Shown in pieces: positions 41,645 through 54,779 of a stretch of DNA of 64,000 nucleotides; positions within the stretch are counted from its first letter, which is position 1, and every line of letters starts with the position of its first letter. The translations under genes and the position numbers were made by a program. The notes beneath the pieces were generated by a model. It did no database searches and had not been told where the DNA came from. It was given only the letters and a program-made list of their open reading frames with translations. The stretch covers positions 62,001 through 126,000 of the forward strand of contig CAVUHX010000047.1 in assembly GCA_963741405.1 (NCBI GenBank). The letters are read 5' to 3'. Source of the stretch: Roseiarcus sp963741405 (GTDB taxonomy: Bacteria > Pseudomonadota > Alphaproteobacteria > Rhizobiales > Beijerinckiaceae).

Positions 41645-42413
41645 GTTTTGTGTACGCCGCGCGGGACGCTTGTCCTCGTGTTCATGACCTTCGCCGCAGC
41701 GCGCAGTCAGATCGAGCTCTCCTCAAGCGGATATTGCCTTGTTCCTTCGCGTCGCGACCTTGGTGGCGCCATTATCCGGGGGAAATCGACGCGGCTTTGC
41801 TTGACGCCCACGCGACCGCGCCAAAGTAACAGTGGCCTAACCGGGTTAGCAAAAACAAACTCGGAATCTACCTAACCCGATCCCTTATGTGAGCGCTGCT
41901 TTCGACGTCGGGTCAGTACGCCGCACGCGCTCGACACACAGGGGAGATGCGCGTCGCACATGTACGGCCGGCCGCGCTCTCGACCAAAATATCTTCAGAC
42001 CCACGGAGGGGCTTCAGGCTCCTCGGGGACCTGCGGCGCTCCTATTCCAATCTGGCGAGTTCCTTGAGCGCCGCGCGTCCTCCTGCCGCGGTCCGCTCTG
42101 GGAAGGATACCGGGGCCTTCCTTGGCGTCCCCGTAGGACGCGAAGCACAAGTTCCGCTTCAGCCCATTTCGCGCTGCCAAGTGAATAACTCTTATGGCGC
42201 GGACTCCGGTCCTTCCCGAAGCGCCCCGCAGGTACAAAGTGCTGGGCCAAGTCGACCGATCCATCGCTTTCGCTCGCGACGACCCCCTACCTCATATTGT
42301 GAAAAGCTATTATCTGATAAACGTACGCCACTTCGACGAAGGGCTACCGCGTCGCATGGAGATGGATAATGCGATGCCCATTCCGCGACGCGCGCCTGGC
42401 GCGGCGCTTTGGC
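41645..42413. other. Long region without a supported gene
   Basis: About 770 bases upstream of the ATPase gene. Several short open frames exist, but none has a ribosome site plus a recognisable motif. The frame at 42194-42433 (FARDDPLPHIVKSYYLINVR) looks protein-like in part and may be a remnant. Confidence 0.4.
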
Positions 42414-44086
42414 TCAGCCCAGAAGCTTCATGAAATTGCGCCTGCGCGCGAAGCGCGTCTTCAATTGCACGACCCAGCCCGCCTGCGTCGCCGGGCTTTG
42501 TAGGGCCGCCATGCGCTTGACGAGCTTGGCGGCTTCTTCGTAACCCTGAGCCGCACCGCCTTCGACGAGCTGGTCGACCGCGCGCCGGAAGACTTCCGCG
42601 GCTTCCTGCGGATGCGCGCGGTCGCTGGCCCGGGCAAGACGCATTTGCGCGTCGGGGAGGCACCCCCGCCAGCGACTGCGACCCAGGCGGCCGTCCAATT
42701 CTCCTCTTCCATCAAAATGTCGATGAAAAGATCGGCGGGATGGCTCCACTTCGATGGCGGCGTTTTCCGCGCCCGCGTTTCCAGAACGGCGAGGGCGTGT
42801 TCACAGGCAGCTTCGCCCGCAAGCTTGCGCCAGCGGCGGTAGGCGCCGATGTCTGGCTGTCTCTCGAACGTGCCTTGCGCCAGCGTGATCGCCTCCGCCT
42901 TGCGGCCCGCCTCCGTCATCAGCGCGATGGCGGCGTCGACCAGCCGCGCGTCGGGCCGTTCGTCCGCGAAGGTCCGCAGACCCTCCTCCGCCCAGCGCAG
43001 GGCCTCCGGGATGCGTCCGGCTTTGCGGCAGAACTCGACGAGGCCATAGTAGGCCCAGGACGACGGCAGGTCCTTGACGCGCAAGGCGATGCGCGCGTCG
43101 ACATCGCCGTCGCGCTCGGCAAAGAAGTCGAGGATATTCGAAAGCCGCCGGTACGCGCCGTCATCGCGCTGCGGCTCCCGGGTGCGTCCAGTGCGTGCGG
43201 GCAGCTTCGCCCAGGCGTCTTCGGCGAGGCGACGATATGCCACGAGCCCAACGTCGCCGAGCGCGTCAGCGTAGCGATAGGCGGCGCCATGCCAGGCGTC
43301 GAGATCGCTGGCCATCTCGCGCGCGTAAAGGTCGTGCGCGAGAGCGACGGGTTCCGGCGGGGCCGCGCGCGCCGCTGCCAGGTGGATGTCCGCCGCCCGC
43401 GCGATGAGGCCGCCGCAATAGCCCGAGGAATCGTCGATGCTGTTGAGCGCAGTTTCGAGGGCGCCAATCGCATATTCGGCAAGTCGCAAGGCGATCTCCG
43501 CGTGCGGCCCATCCGCGAGTTCGTCGACCGCGTCGAGCGCCTCGTCGACGCCCGCGGCCCAATCGCGCGCTTCGGAATAGCTGACATAGCCGTGAGTTCC
43601 GATCGCCTCGTCGAGGACGGCGGTGAGTCGCTCTTCGAGAATGGCGTCGTCGGCCCCGAGGCTCGCCGAGGCGAGATCGAGGCGACGCATCAGCGCCTCG
43701 TCGCGCTCCGCCGTTTCGAGGATGAGGGCGACGAGCCCATCGATGCTCATCGCTTGCAGATGAGCGCGAATGCGCTGCCGCGGATCTTTGTCGCCCGAGG
43801 CGTCCGCGCTGCCGTCGTTGGCGGCGAGTGCGGTCGCGACCATGTGTTTGCAGAAACCGAAAGTTTCCGCGGCGGGGCACTCGCAGTCGCCGCTGATCAT
43901 CTTGTCGGCGCCGGTGAGCGTCACCCGATAGGCCTCGCCGCCGTCGACGACCGCTGTGACCCTCGTCTCGGCGCAGACCAGCCGGCGCACCCGGCCTTCA
44001 CGCCAATAGGCTTCGCCGCGGGCAAAACCGGCACCCGCGAGGTTTTGGAGCGTTGCGACGTCGAACCGCGGCGCAGTGGACTTCAT
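42414..44086 (-). pseudogene. SWIM zinc-finger protein (DUF6880-like), one-base deletion near the 3' end
   Basis: A protein of about 557 codons. N-terminal SWIM finger at about residues 45-75: ISGDCECPAAETFGFCKHMV (CxCx(n)CxH, zinc binding). The body is a long helical-repeat array (AERDEALMRRLDLASASLGA, RADAHL-type units, LVEFCRKAGRIPEALRWAEE, GLRTFADERPDARLVDAAIA) typical of DUF6880. The frame breaks at about 42663 within a run of five C; the continuation DAQMRLARASDRAHPQEAAE and NFMKLLG-stop lies in the next frame, so one missing base (C6 to C5) explains it. It starts at an ATGA overlap with the DUF3024 gene, giving a two-gene operon. Confidence 0.75.
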
Positions 44087-44490
44087 ATCGGCCACAGGTG
44101 CCCTTCCTCCGCGATGATGGCGAACGCCTCTTCGAGTGTCACATCCGAGCGCAGCGGCCAGAACCGGCCCGTGTGGCGTGGCCACATCACGTCGAACACG
44201 ATTCGGTCGAGCTTTTCCTCGTCGTGGTCGAGACGTGCGAAAGGCGCGTCGAATTCCTCGCCGAGGTTCTCGGCGAAGCCAGACCGATGGCGGGTCAGGA
44301 AGCTGAAGGACCGGCCACGCCATCGACCGTGCAGATCGACGGGATAGTTGTATTCCGTCGGCCGGATCTCGGGCAGGAAACGCGGCCTCAAACGCTCGTC
44401 GATGAACCTTCGGCACGCGGCGGCGATGTCATCTTTCTCCTCTCGGGAGAGATGGCGAACCCGCATCCATACCCGCCGTGTCTCAGCCAT
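44083..44490 (-). CDS. DUF3024-like protein
   Basis: A 135-residue protein with the DUF3024 core: YNYPVDLHGRWRGRSFSFLT, FDAPFARLDHDEEKLDRIVF, VMWPRHTGRFWPLRSDVTLE and the ending IIAEEGHLWPI. The family is uncharacterised. A longer start (44541) is possible; 44490 (MAETRRVWMRV) fits the usual length better. Its stop overlaps the SWIM gene start by ATGA, so the two are coupled, a pairing that suggests a shared nucleic-acid-related task. Confidence 0.75.
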   Translation of the reverse strand: MAETRRVWMRVRHLSREEKDDIAAACRRFIDERLRPRFLPEIRPTEYNYPVDLHGRWRGRSFSFLTRHRSGFAENLGEEFDAPFARLDHDEEKLDRIVFDVMWPRHTGRFWPLRSDVTLEEAFAIIAEEGHLWPI

Positions 44491-44541
44491 CGCCGCTGGT
44501 CTTTCGCGAATCGCCTGCGCGATCTTGCCGATGGATCGCAT

Positions 44542-45002
44542 AGGATCACCGTGCCCGAAGAAGCGTCAACCAGCGCCAATTGCGTTCGCGACGGCGCCCG
44601 CAAGGCGGAGGGTGCGATCCATATGAATTGCAAGACCCAACAACCAGCAGCAACCGCCTCGGGTGGAGACCGCACCCACGGGCAAGGTCGGCTTACTTAC
44701 CCACTTGCGCCGTTCGCGGTCGCGATCTGGAACGGCGGGTCTACGTCGAGGCCGGCCGTTCGATTGCTCGGGACGAATGTTGGGCGCCCGCTTGAGCTGA
44801 CGCGTTCAAAGCCTGCTTCCGGAATCGTGGGCTGCGGCGCCTTCCTTCCGCGCCCGGACCGGCGAGGAACTATAGGAAGAACTACAGGAATGGATCCGTT
44901 CCACCGCGCGTCCCGCGCACGGGCCTCCGCGTTTTAACGATGTTAACCTTAATCGTTTTCCCTGCTCCGGACCGGAATCTCCGGCGGCGGGAGCCTCGAT
45001 CG
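44542..45002. other. Intergenic region
   Basis: No gene that I can support between the divergent DUF3024 operon and the M23 peptidase gene. It probably holds both promoters. Confidence 0.4.
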
Positions 45003-46373
45003 ATGTCCTTACCCCGAAGCGCGAGCCGGCTCGGCCTTCCGACGACCCATTATTTCCTGTCGATGTCGCGCGGCAATTCGATCCGCACGGTCAGACTCAG
45101 GCCAGCCGCGCTTTGGGCGCTGGTCGCGCTCGCGCCCCTTTCGTTCGCCGCGGGCCTTACGGGCGCCGCCGATCTCGCCCTTCGCGCCCGCTTTCCCGAA
45201 GCCGCGGCCCTCGCGCAGGCGGGGACGGAGGGGACCGCGCCGGATCGGGGCGGCGACGCGCGCCCCCTGCCCGGCCCGGAGGCCGACGGGCGGCGCGCCG
45301 ATCAGAACGCGATCGAAGACAGGATCCGCGATCTCGCGGCGCGTCAGGCGCGGCTCGAGCGGCGGGGCGCGACCCTCGCCGCCCTCGCCGCCGAGGCGGG
45401 GAACTTGCCGCCGCCCCCCGCGACGGACCGGCCCCGTCCGGCAACCGACGCCCTCGGCGCCATCGACACCCTCGCTCCCCGAAGATCGGAGGACCGGCCC
45501 GCGCCCGAGGCGAGCATCGACGGCGGCGTGCGGGCCTATGCGCCCGCCGGGACGAGCCTCGCACCCAAAGCCGCGTCCCCGCGTCGCTTCAATTCGACGC
45601 GGGCCGAGGCCGCATTCGCTCCGAGCCTGGCGGACGCTGCGCTGAACCCCGATCTCGATGAGAAAACCCGTCTCGACCTCGTCGTTCGCTCCCTCGACCG
45701 GCTCGACAGCCGCACAGTCACGGCGCTCGCCGCCATCGACCGCCGGGCCGTTCTCAGCTCGGCGCGCCAGGGCGCAATCCTCGCCGAAGCCGGCCTCGAT
45801 CCGGACAGGCTCGCTCCTCCGAAGCCGCTGGCGAACGCCGGCGGCCCGCTCATCCCCGTCGATATCGACCCGAAGGCGCCCGTCCTCGACCAGGCGACGG
45901 CGCGCGTCGCGCGCGACGTTTCGCTCGCCGAGCGGTTGCATGCGCTGATGCCCTTCGTGCCCCTGCGCAAACCCCTTGCCGGGGAGGCGCCCGTGACCTC
46001 GCCGTTCGGCTATCGCGCCGACCCCTTTCTCGGCCGCCCGGCGCTCCATACGGGCGTCGATCTCCTCGAGCCTTACGGATCGGACATCCGCGCAACCGCC
46101 GCCGGCCGCGTCGCCCACGCCGGCCCCGCGGGCGGCTACGGCGATATGGTCGAGATCGACCACGGGTTCGGCCTGTCGACCGTTTACGGCCACATGTCGG
46201 AAATTTCGGTCTCGGAAGGCCAGGAAGTCGCGGCCGGCGACGTCCTCGGCCGTCTCGGCTCGTCCGGCCGATCGACCGGCCCGCATCTGCACTACGAGGT
46301 CCGGGTCGACGGCGAACCGGTCGATCCCGAGCGTTTTTTGCATGCGGGCGAGCAGTTGAGCGCCGCCGAGTAG
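45003..46373 (+). CDS. M23-family murein endopeptidase, membrane anchored
   Basis: A 456-residue protein. One N-terminal transmembrane helix (PAALWALVALAPLSFAAGLT) leads to a ~290-residue Ala/Arg/Pro-rich linker and a C-terminal LytM/M23 zinc peptidase: SPFGYRADPFLGRPALHTGV-D (first His and Asp ligands), AGPAGGYGDMVEIDHGFGLS, VYGHMSEISVSEGQEVAAGD, and STGPHLHYEVRVDGEPVDPE (HxH). All zinc ligands are intact, so it should cut peptidoglycan cross-links. GGGAG lies upstream of the ATG at 45003. Followed by the antiporter gene 60 bases later, on the same strand. Confidence 0.9.
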   Translation: MSLPRSASRLGLPTTHYFLSMSRGNSIRTVRLRPAALWALVALAPLSFAAGLTGAADLALRARFPEAAALAQAGTEGTAPDRGGDARPLPGPEADGRRADQNAIEDRIRDLAARQARLERRGATLAALAAEAGNLPPPPATDRPRPATDALGAIDTLAPRRSEDRPAPEASIDGGVRAYAPAGTSLAPKAASPRRFNSTRAEAAFAPSLADAALNPDLDEKTRLDLVVRSLDRLDSRTVTALAAIDRRAVLSSARQGAILAEAGLDPDRLAPPKPLANAGGPLIPVDIDPKAPVLDQATARVARDVSLAERLHALMPFVPLRKPLAGEAPVTSPFGYRADPFLGRPALHTGVDLLEPYGSDIRATAAGRVAHAGPAGGYGDMVEIDHGFGLSTVYGHMSEISVSEGQEVAAGDVLGRLGSSGRSTGPHLHYEVRVDGEPVDPERFLHAGEQLSAAE

Positions 46374-46432
46374 ACGCTCCGGGGCGGCCGGCCCGGTTTT
46401 CCTTTCGTCGTCCCGCCGCTAGACAAGGCTGC

Positions 46433-47653
46433 ATGGACGTCCTGCTCTTTCGCGCCCTCAGCCTCCTCGGCCTGGCCATTCTGGTCGCCCTCGCGGCGCG
46501 GCGGCTGCGCCTCCCCTATACCGTCGGCCTCGTGCTCGCGGGGGCGGCGCTGGCGCTGTTTCGGGTCGATGCGGGCCTGGCGCTGACCCACGACCTCATC
46601 TTCGACGTCGTCCTGCCGCCGCTCTTGTTCGAGGCGGCGCTGAACCTGCGCTGGAAGGAGCTCTGGCGCGACCTCGCGCCGGTTGTGGCGCTCGCGACCG
46701 TCGGCGTCGCGCTCTGCGCCGCGCTCGTCGCCTGGGGTCTCGTTCGCTGGCTCACCTGGCCGACCGAATCCGCGCTGGCGTTCGGCGCGCTGATCGCCGC
46801 CACCGATCCGATCGCGGTGATCGCGCTCCTGCGCGAGACCGGGGTGACGGGACGGCTGCGCCTGCTGATCGAGGCCGAGAGCCTGATCAACGACGGGGCG
46901 GCGGCGGTGCTCTTCACCCTGGTCCTGGTCTGGGCCGCACATGATTCGACGGCCTCCGGCGGCCCCGTCGCGGCCGCATCCGCGTTCCTGTTCATCGCCG
47001 GCGGAGGATTGCTGATCGGCGTCGCGGTCGGGGGAGCGGCGGTGCTCGTTGCGGGAACCTCTGACGACCATCTGGTCGAAACCGCGCTGACGGCGGTCGC
47101 CGCCTTCGGTTCGTTGCTCGTCGCCGAGCATCTGCATGCCTCGGGCGTGCTCGCGACGGTCGCGGCGGGAATCGTGATGGGCAATCTCGGCGTGCTCGGC
47201 CCGAGGACCCGCTTCGGACGGCCGCTGTCCGCGCACGGCCGCGCCTTCGTGCTCGAGTTCTGGGAGTTCGCCGCGTTCCTCGCCAACTCGCTGGTGTTCC
47301 TGCTGATGGGCTCGGCAATGGCGAGCGTCGATTTCAGCCGCGAGGGTGGGCCAGCGCTGGCGATCGCCGTCGGTCTTGCGCTCGCAGGCCGCGCGATCGC
47401 CGTCTATCCGGTCTGCCTCGCCTTTTCGTGGTCGCGCTGGGCAATTCCGCTGAACGAGCAGCATCTCCTGTGGTGGGGAGGCCTGCGCGGCGCACTGGCG
47501 CTGGCCCTCGCCCTGTCCTTGCCGGCCGATCTGCCCCGCCGGGAAGACATTCTGATCGTCGCCTTCGCCGTGGTGGCCTTCTCGGTGATCATCCAGGGGC
47601 TGACCGCGCCGTTCGCGCTGAAGGCGCTCGGGCTGGCGAGAGGCCGGGCGTAG
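46433..47653 (+). CDS. Na+/H+ antiporter, CPA1 (NhaP-like) family
   Basis: A 406-residue inner-membrane protein with 11-12 hydrophobic helices. The CPA1 core motif is clear: LIAATDPIAVIALLRETGVT followed by LIEAESLINDGAAAVLFTLV, containing the Asp pair region (TDP; ND) used for ion binding. C-terminal helices include WWGGLRGALALALALSLPAD, the conserved GG-RG-(A/V)-ALAL element. It lacks the cytosolic C-terminal regulatory domain seen in longer members. It exchanges Na+ or K+ for H+. Confidence 0.92.
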   Translation: MDVLLFRALSLLGLAILVALAARRLRLPYTVGLVLAGAALALFRVDAGLALTHDLIFDVVLPPLLFEAALNLRWKELWRDLAPVVALATVGVALCAALVAWGLVRWLTWPTESALAFGALIAATDPIAVIALLRETGVTGRLRLLIEAESLINDGAAAVLFTLVLVWAAHDSTASGGPVAAASAFLFIAGGGLLIGVAVGGAAVLVAGTSDDHLVETALTAVAAFGSLLVAEHLHASGVLATVAAGIVMGNLGVLGPRTRFGRPLSAHGRAFVLEFWEFAAFLANSLVFLLMGSAMASVDFSREGGPALAIAVGLALAGRAIAVYPVCLAFSWSRWAIPLNEQHLLWWGGLRGALALALALSLPADLPRREDILIVAFAVVAFSVIIQGLTAPFALKALGLARGRA

Positions 47654-47800
47654 CGCCCCAGGCTTGGGTCAAGATCGGCCCTATGAACGGGCCGAAAGCG
47701 CAAGGAAGCGGACGGCGCCGGAACGCGACGGGTGCGCCAAGAGCGGGATGCCCGGCGGCGCCCCCGCCCGGGCGCAAGCGGGGCGAGGGAGAAAGGAGCG

Positions 47801-49028
47801 TCAGGTCACGTCCCCCATGAGGACGTTCGCCTTCTCGACCTTCGCGCCGCGCAACCGCGTCACTTCCGGCACGTCCGCGCCGAGCAGCGGGCGCAGATAG
47901 TCATAAAACGCCGGCGTGACGTCGTTGCCCGCCTGGTTGATGAAGTGATCCTCCATCACCCGCGTCTTGCCGGCGACTTCCTCGAGCGGAATCAGCGGAT
48001 AGTCGACGGCGTAGTTCGCAACGCGGCGGATCGACACGGAACCGGCGCCGTGGCCGCCGACGGCGTATTGCACCGCCTTCTCGCCGACCTCGCGCGCCTC
48101 GCGCTGGTCGACCTTGCTGACGCAGCCGACGAAGGAGCGCTGCAGGTAGCCGAAGGTGTCGCCGCGCACCCGCTTGATGCCGAGCTTCGACTTGACTTCC
48201 TCGCACAGCAGATCGGCCAGCGCGCCGGTTCCGGAAAGCTGCACGTTGCCGTGCGCGTCTTTCTCCACGGTGCCGGCGAGCTTGGTGATGATCGCCTCGC
48301 CCTTCTCGTCGTGGACGCCTTCGGAGACGGCGATGATGCAGCGCCCATAGCGCTCGAAGGTCTCCTTCACGTCGGTCAGGAACTTGTCGACGACGAACGT
48401 GCGCTCGGGCACGTAGATGAGATGCGGGCCGTCGTCCGGATACTTGCGCGCCAGCGCCGAGGCGGCGGTGAGAAAGCCGGCGTGCCGGCCCATCACCACC
48501 GCGCAATAGACGCCATTCAGCGCGATGTTGTCGAGATTGGCCCCGGCGAAAGCCTGCGCGACGAAGCGCGCGGCGGACGGATAGCCGGGCACATGGTCGA
48601 AGCCAACGAGATCGTTGTCGATCGTCTTGGGGATGTGGATGGCCCGCAGGGGATTGCCGGCTTTCTTGGCCTCCTCGGCGACGATGCGCACGGTGTCGGA
48701 GGAATCGTTGCCGCCGATGTAGAAGAACGTGTCGATCGCATGGGCTTTCAGGACCTTGAAGATCTCCTGGCAGTATTTGAGATCGGGCTTGTCGCGGGTC
48801 GAGCCGAGCGCGGCGGCCGGCGTGGCCGCGACCGCCTCGAGATTGGCGACCGTCTCCTGGCCGACGTCGACGAGGTCGTCGTTGATGATTCCGCGCACGC
48901 CATGCAGCGCGCCGTAGACATGGGACACGTCGGAGAACCGCCTCGCCTCCAGCGCGACGCCAACCAGCGACTGGTTGATCACCGCCGTCGGGCCGCCGCC
49001 CTGGGCGACAAGAAATCTTGTGCGACAT
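47801..49028 (-). pseudogene. PPi-dependent 6-phosphofructokinase, frameshift just after the start
   Basis: The family converts fructose 6-phosphate and PPi to fructose 1,6-bisphosphate, reversibly. Motifs: FLVAQGGGPTAVINQSLVGV, FFYIGGNDSSDTVRIVAEEA (the PPi-type Gly-Gly-x-Asp), AIHIPKTIDNDLVGFDHVPG (TIDND catalytic), VMGRHAGFLTAASALARKYP and IRRVGDTFG-like KRVRGDTFGYLQRSFVGCV. A strong start exists at 49028 (GGAGGGAAGG then ATG, MSHK), but it is one base out of frame. Removing one T of a TTT run (49013-49015 on the plus strand) joins MSHKILVAQGGG and gives 408 residues, the normal length. Either a sequence error or a disabled gene. Confidence 0.85.
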
Positions 49029-49230
49029 GAGTACCTTCCCTCCTTCACGCCTCGGCCGGGCGAGGCCGCCCACCGCGGACTGGCTTTAGGAGGGTCGCGC
49101 GTCACGCGCAAGGCGGGTTGCGCCTTCCGGCCGGGCGCAGCGGGCAAAATGAGGGCGACACGATGACGCGGCCAGGAGCCGTCGCGACGGCCCCCGCCTC
49201 AGATTTCGAGGGAGCGCTCGCCCCGACCGC

Positions 49231-49713
49231 TCAGGCCTTTTCCCTGCCGGTCAGCCGCTCCCGCGCGCTCTCGGTCGACGCCGTCAGTTCGGCGCGGCGC
49301 GAGGCCCTGGCGAGGCCGATCAGCGGCATGCCGCTGTAGACTGTCTCGTAGGCGCCGGCCGGCACAAGGTAGGTCTCGTGCCAGATGCCGACGTCGCCGC
49401 GGGAGTCTTTCATCCGTCGGTTGAACTCGACCCAGGCGGGCCAGTGCTGCTTGTCGCGGGCGCGCGCATAGCGCTCCAGGTGATCGAAACTGCGCCAGTA
49501 CTGGACGAGACTCATCAAACCCAGACTGGTATAGCCGAGACACCCGACCTCCGGCGGCGCCGCCTCCAGCTCCTTGAGCATTCTCGGCATCGCCGAGAGC
49601 ATCGGCAGCCATTTGCCGACTTTCCAAGGCTTGTTGATCCGCATGCCGATCAGAAAGACGACAAAATCGCCGTCGATCCGGGCGGTGGCGCGGTTGTCCA
49701 GGATGGCGGGCAC
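49231..49713 (-). CDS. DUF4188 family protein (monooxygenase-like)
   Basis: A 160-residue protein of the DUF4188 family, a ferredoxin-like fold related to dimeric alpha-beta barrel monooxygenases. Blocks: GDFVVFLIGMRINKPWKVGK, WLPMLSAMPRMLKELEAAPP, GCLGYTSLGLMSLVQYWRSF, DHLERYARARDKQHWPAWVE, GIWHETYLVPAGAYETVYSG, MPLIGLARA. The GTG at 49713 is preferred because GGAGGT stands five bases upstream; the longer frame lacks this. Function unknown; often next to stress genes in other genomes. Divergent from dnaE. Confidence 0.8.
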   Translation of the reverse strand: MPAILDNRATARIDGDFVVFLIGMRINKPWKVGKWLPMLSAMPRMLKELEAAPPEVGCLGYTSLGLMSLVQYWRSFDHLERYARARDKQHWPAWVEFNRRMKDSRGDVGIWHETYLVPAGAYETVYSGMPLIGLARASRRAELTASTESARERLTGREKA

Positions 49714-49899
49714 GGCTACCTCCGACGGCTGGGCCGGCCGCAAGATATGCCTTCGAGCCCGCGCGACGGCAAGTCGGCCCTGGCCGCCGGACAGGGCGCC
49801 GCAAGAGCATTCGAATCTGACGCCCAGCGCAAACGATCCACAACCCCCTTGTCCGCCGCCACTCGACCCCCGCCGCGCCTCCTGCAAAAATGGCGCATC

Positions 49900-53358
<3,459 letters not shown>

Positions 53359-53625
53359 CGCGGACCCGTGCGCTGCTTTAGCGCCACTTTAGCGTTTGCC
53401 GTCAACGAACTCAAAGGCTTGGAACCCGCTTTAGCGTCGCCGCGAAATCCGGCGCAGACGCCCGGAGGAAGCAATCCACTTATACATATTACTTAGGGTA
53501 AAAGGCGCGGCGCAAGCCACGGCCCGGCCGGAACCGGAGCGTCGGAAGGCGGCGCGCGAGAGGCTTGCGCGCCCGGCCCGGCTTCGCTATTGACGCCGCC
53601 TGCGCCTCTTCATCAGCGCGCCCGT

Positions 53626-53699
53626 TGGGGGATAGTTCAACGGTAGAACTGCGGACTCTGACTCCGTCAATCTTGGTTCGAATCCAGGTCCCCCAGCCA
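53626..53699 (+). tRNA. tRNA-Gln(CTG)
   Basis: Cloverleaf with acceptor TGGGGGA/TCCCCCA, D arm, anticodon stem CGGA/TCCG with loop CTCTGAC (anticodon CTG), T arm CTTGG-TTCGAAT-CCAGG and encoded CCA. Its last 47 bases are duplicated at 60286-60332, which marks it as an integration site. Confidence 0.96.
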
Positions 53700-53819
53700 T
53701 CTAAGTCGTTGAAATTAATAGAAATCGTAAATCGGTGTCACCGTAGCTTGGTTTCGTGTCACCGTCCGGCGGGGGCGCGCGCGGGTCTCATTCCCCAAGC
53801 GAAGGGCGGCCGATGACGC

Positions 53820-54029
53820 CTACCTGTCGCCCCTGGCCGCGGAATGAACCTCGCGCCCGTCGAGGTCGAGCACGCGCAGGGTGACGGCGCGAGGCGGCCA
53901 GTCTCCCTCGACGATAAGCTCGATCGCGCCCGCGACGTTAGGAGCGTTGGCGCTCCTTTCACGAATGACATTTGCGGAGCGGTCCAGGAATTGGATTTGA
54001 TATTGCGCGCTCAGCGGTCCGCCCTCCAC
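53820..54029 (-). CDS. Small protein of DUF6894-like type
   Basis: About 69 residues: QYQIQFLDRSANVIRERSAN, APNVAGAIELIVEGDWPPRA, VTLRVLDLDGREVHSAA. The terminal pattern LR(V/I)LD..GREV recurs at the C-terminus of the protein at 54780-55316, so the two share a domain. The only start near is GTG at 54029, with GGAGGG just inside the gene, so the true start could be a later CTG. Function unknown. Confidence 0.5.
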   Translation of the reverse strand: MEGGPLSAQYQIQFLDRSANVIRERSANAPNVAGAIELIVEGDWPPRAVTLRVLDLDGREVHSAARGDR

Positions 54030-54391
54030 ATGGGGCCCCGTTTGGCGTCGATCTCAGCGGTGAAGTCCCGATAAAAAGCCCCGGCCAATTTGATGGTCGG
54101 GGCTGCGTCCGATGCGACACCTGGCTTCTCTGTTTGCGCTTTTGCTGTAGAGCTGCGTCCACACCGCGGCACAGACACACGCTATTCCCATTCCACTGCG
54201 GATTCAATGGCCGTCTTTAGTGGGGTCCATGCGCGTCACGATGAGCGCCACGCGCCGCCAGCGCGTGGGCGTTCGCGTTGTGCCCCGTTGGGCAGAACCA
54301 CGTCGCGCTCGCGCCGGCGAGCCTCGCCATAGGCCTCGGCGCCGTCGTCGCCGATCAGGGCCTCGGCGGAGCCGCGTGGCGCTTCTCGCCC

Positions 54392-54646
54392 CTAGGACCG
54401 ATTGGCATTGATCAACTCCAACAGCGCACTGGCAAGCCGAGCGCAGTCATCGTTGTGGATTCCAATCACTTGGAGACGGTTCGCGAGGCCGTTCGCAATG
54501 TCTTGGGTCAGGCTCATGAGGCTAACGCCTTCACGTGCGTGGCCTAGCATAGCCTCGGCCTCCTGCCTTAGCTCGCCGTCCATCACGTCGTCAGGTAAGT
54601 CTATGCAAGCCCTGTAAGCGCCCAGCGCTCTTGCGATTTCGTCCAT
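54392..54646 (-). CDS. Hypothetical protein, 84 residues
   Basis: Reads MDEIARALGAYRACIDLPDD, VMDGELRQEAEAMLGHAREG, VSLMSLTQDIANGLANRLQV, IGIHNDDCARLASALLELIN: helical and acidic, with no recognised family. GTAGGG lies upstream of the ATG. The longer frame reaching 54886 is rejected because it overlaps the next gene. Confidence 0.45.
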   Translation of the reverse strand: MDEIARALGAYRACIDLPDDVMDGELRQEAEAMLGHAREGVSLMSLTQDIANGLANRLQVIGIHNDDCARLASALLELINANRS

Positions 54647-54779
54647 TGACAACCCTACTTTTCTCTCATCGCGTCGCCGGACATCGGAGCGGCGCGAGCC
54701 CACGTCAGGTCCCTCCAATTTTAAACTGAGACAAACCATCGCCGACGTGTTTGCTGCGGCGAGCGTTGGTGCGCGCGCT

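Noticed and set aside
42194..42433. 79-codon frame with FARDDPLPHIVKSYYLINVR
   Set aside because: Partly protein-like but has no ribosome site, no family match and an abrupt change in composition. Mentioned only as a possible remnant.
53401..53560. Possible terminator or small RNA between dnaE and tRNA-Gln
   Set aside because: No stable hairpin with a U-tract or conserved motif could be recognised by eye.
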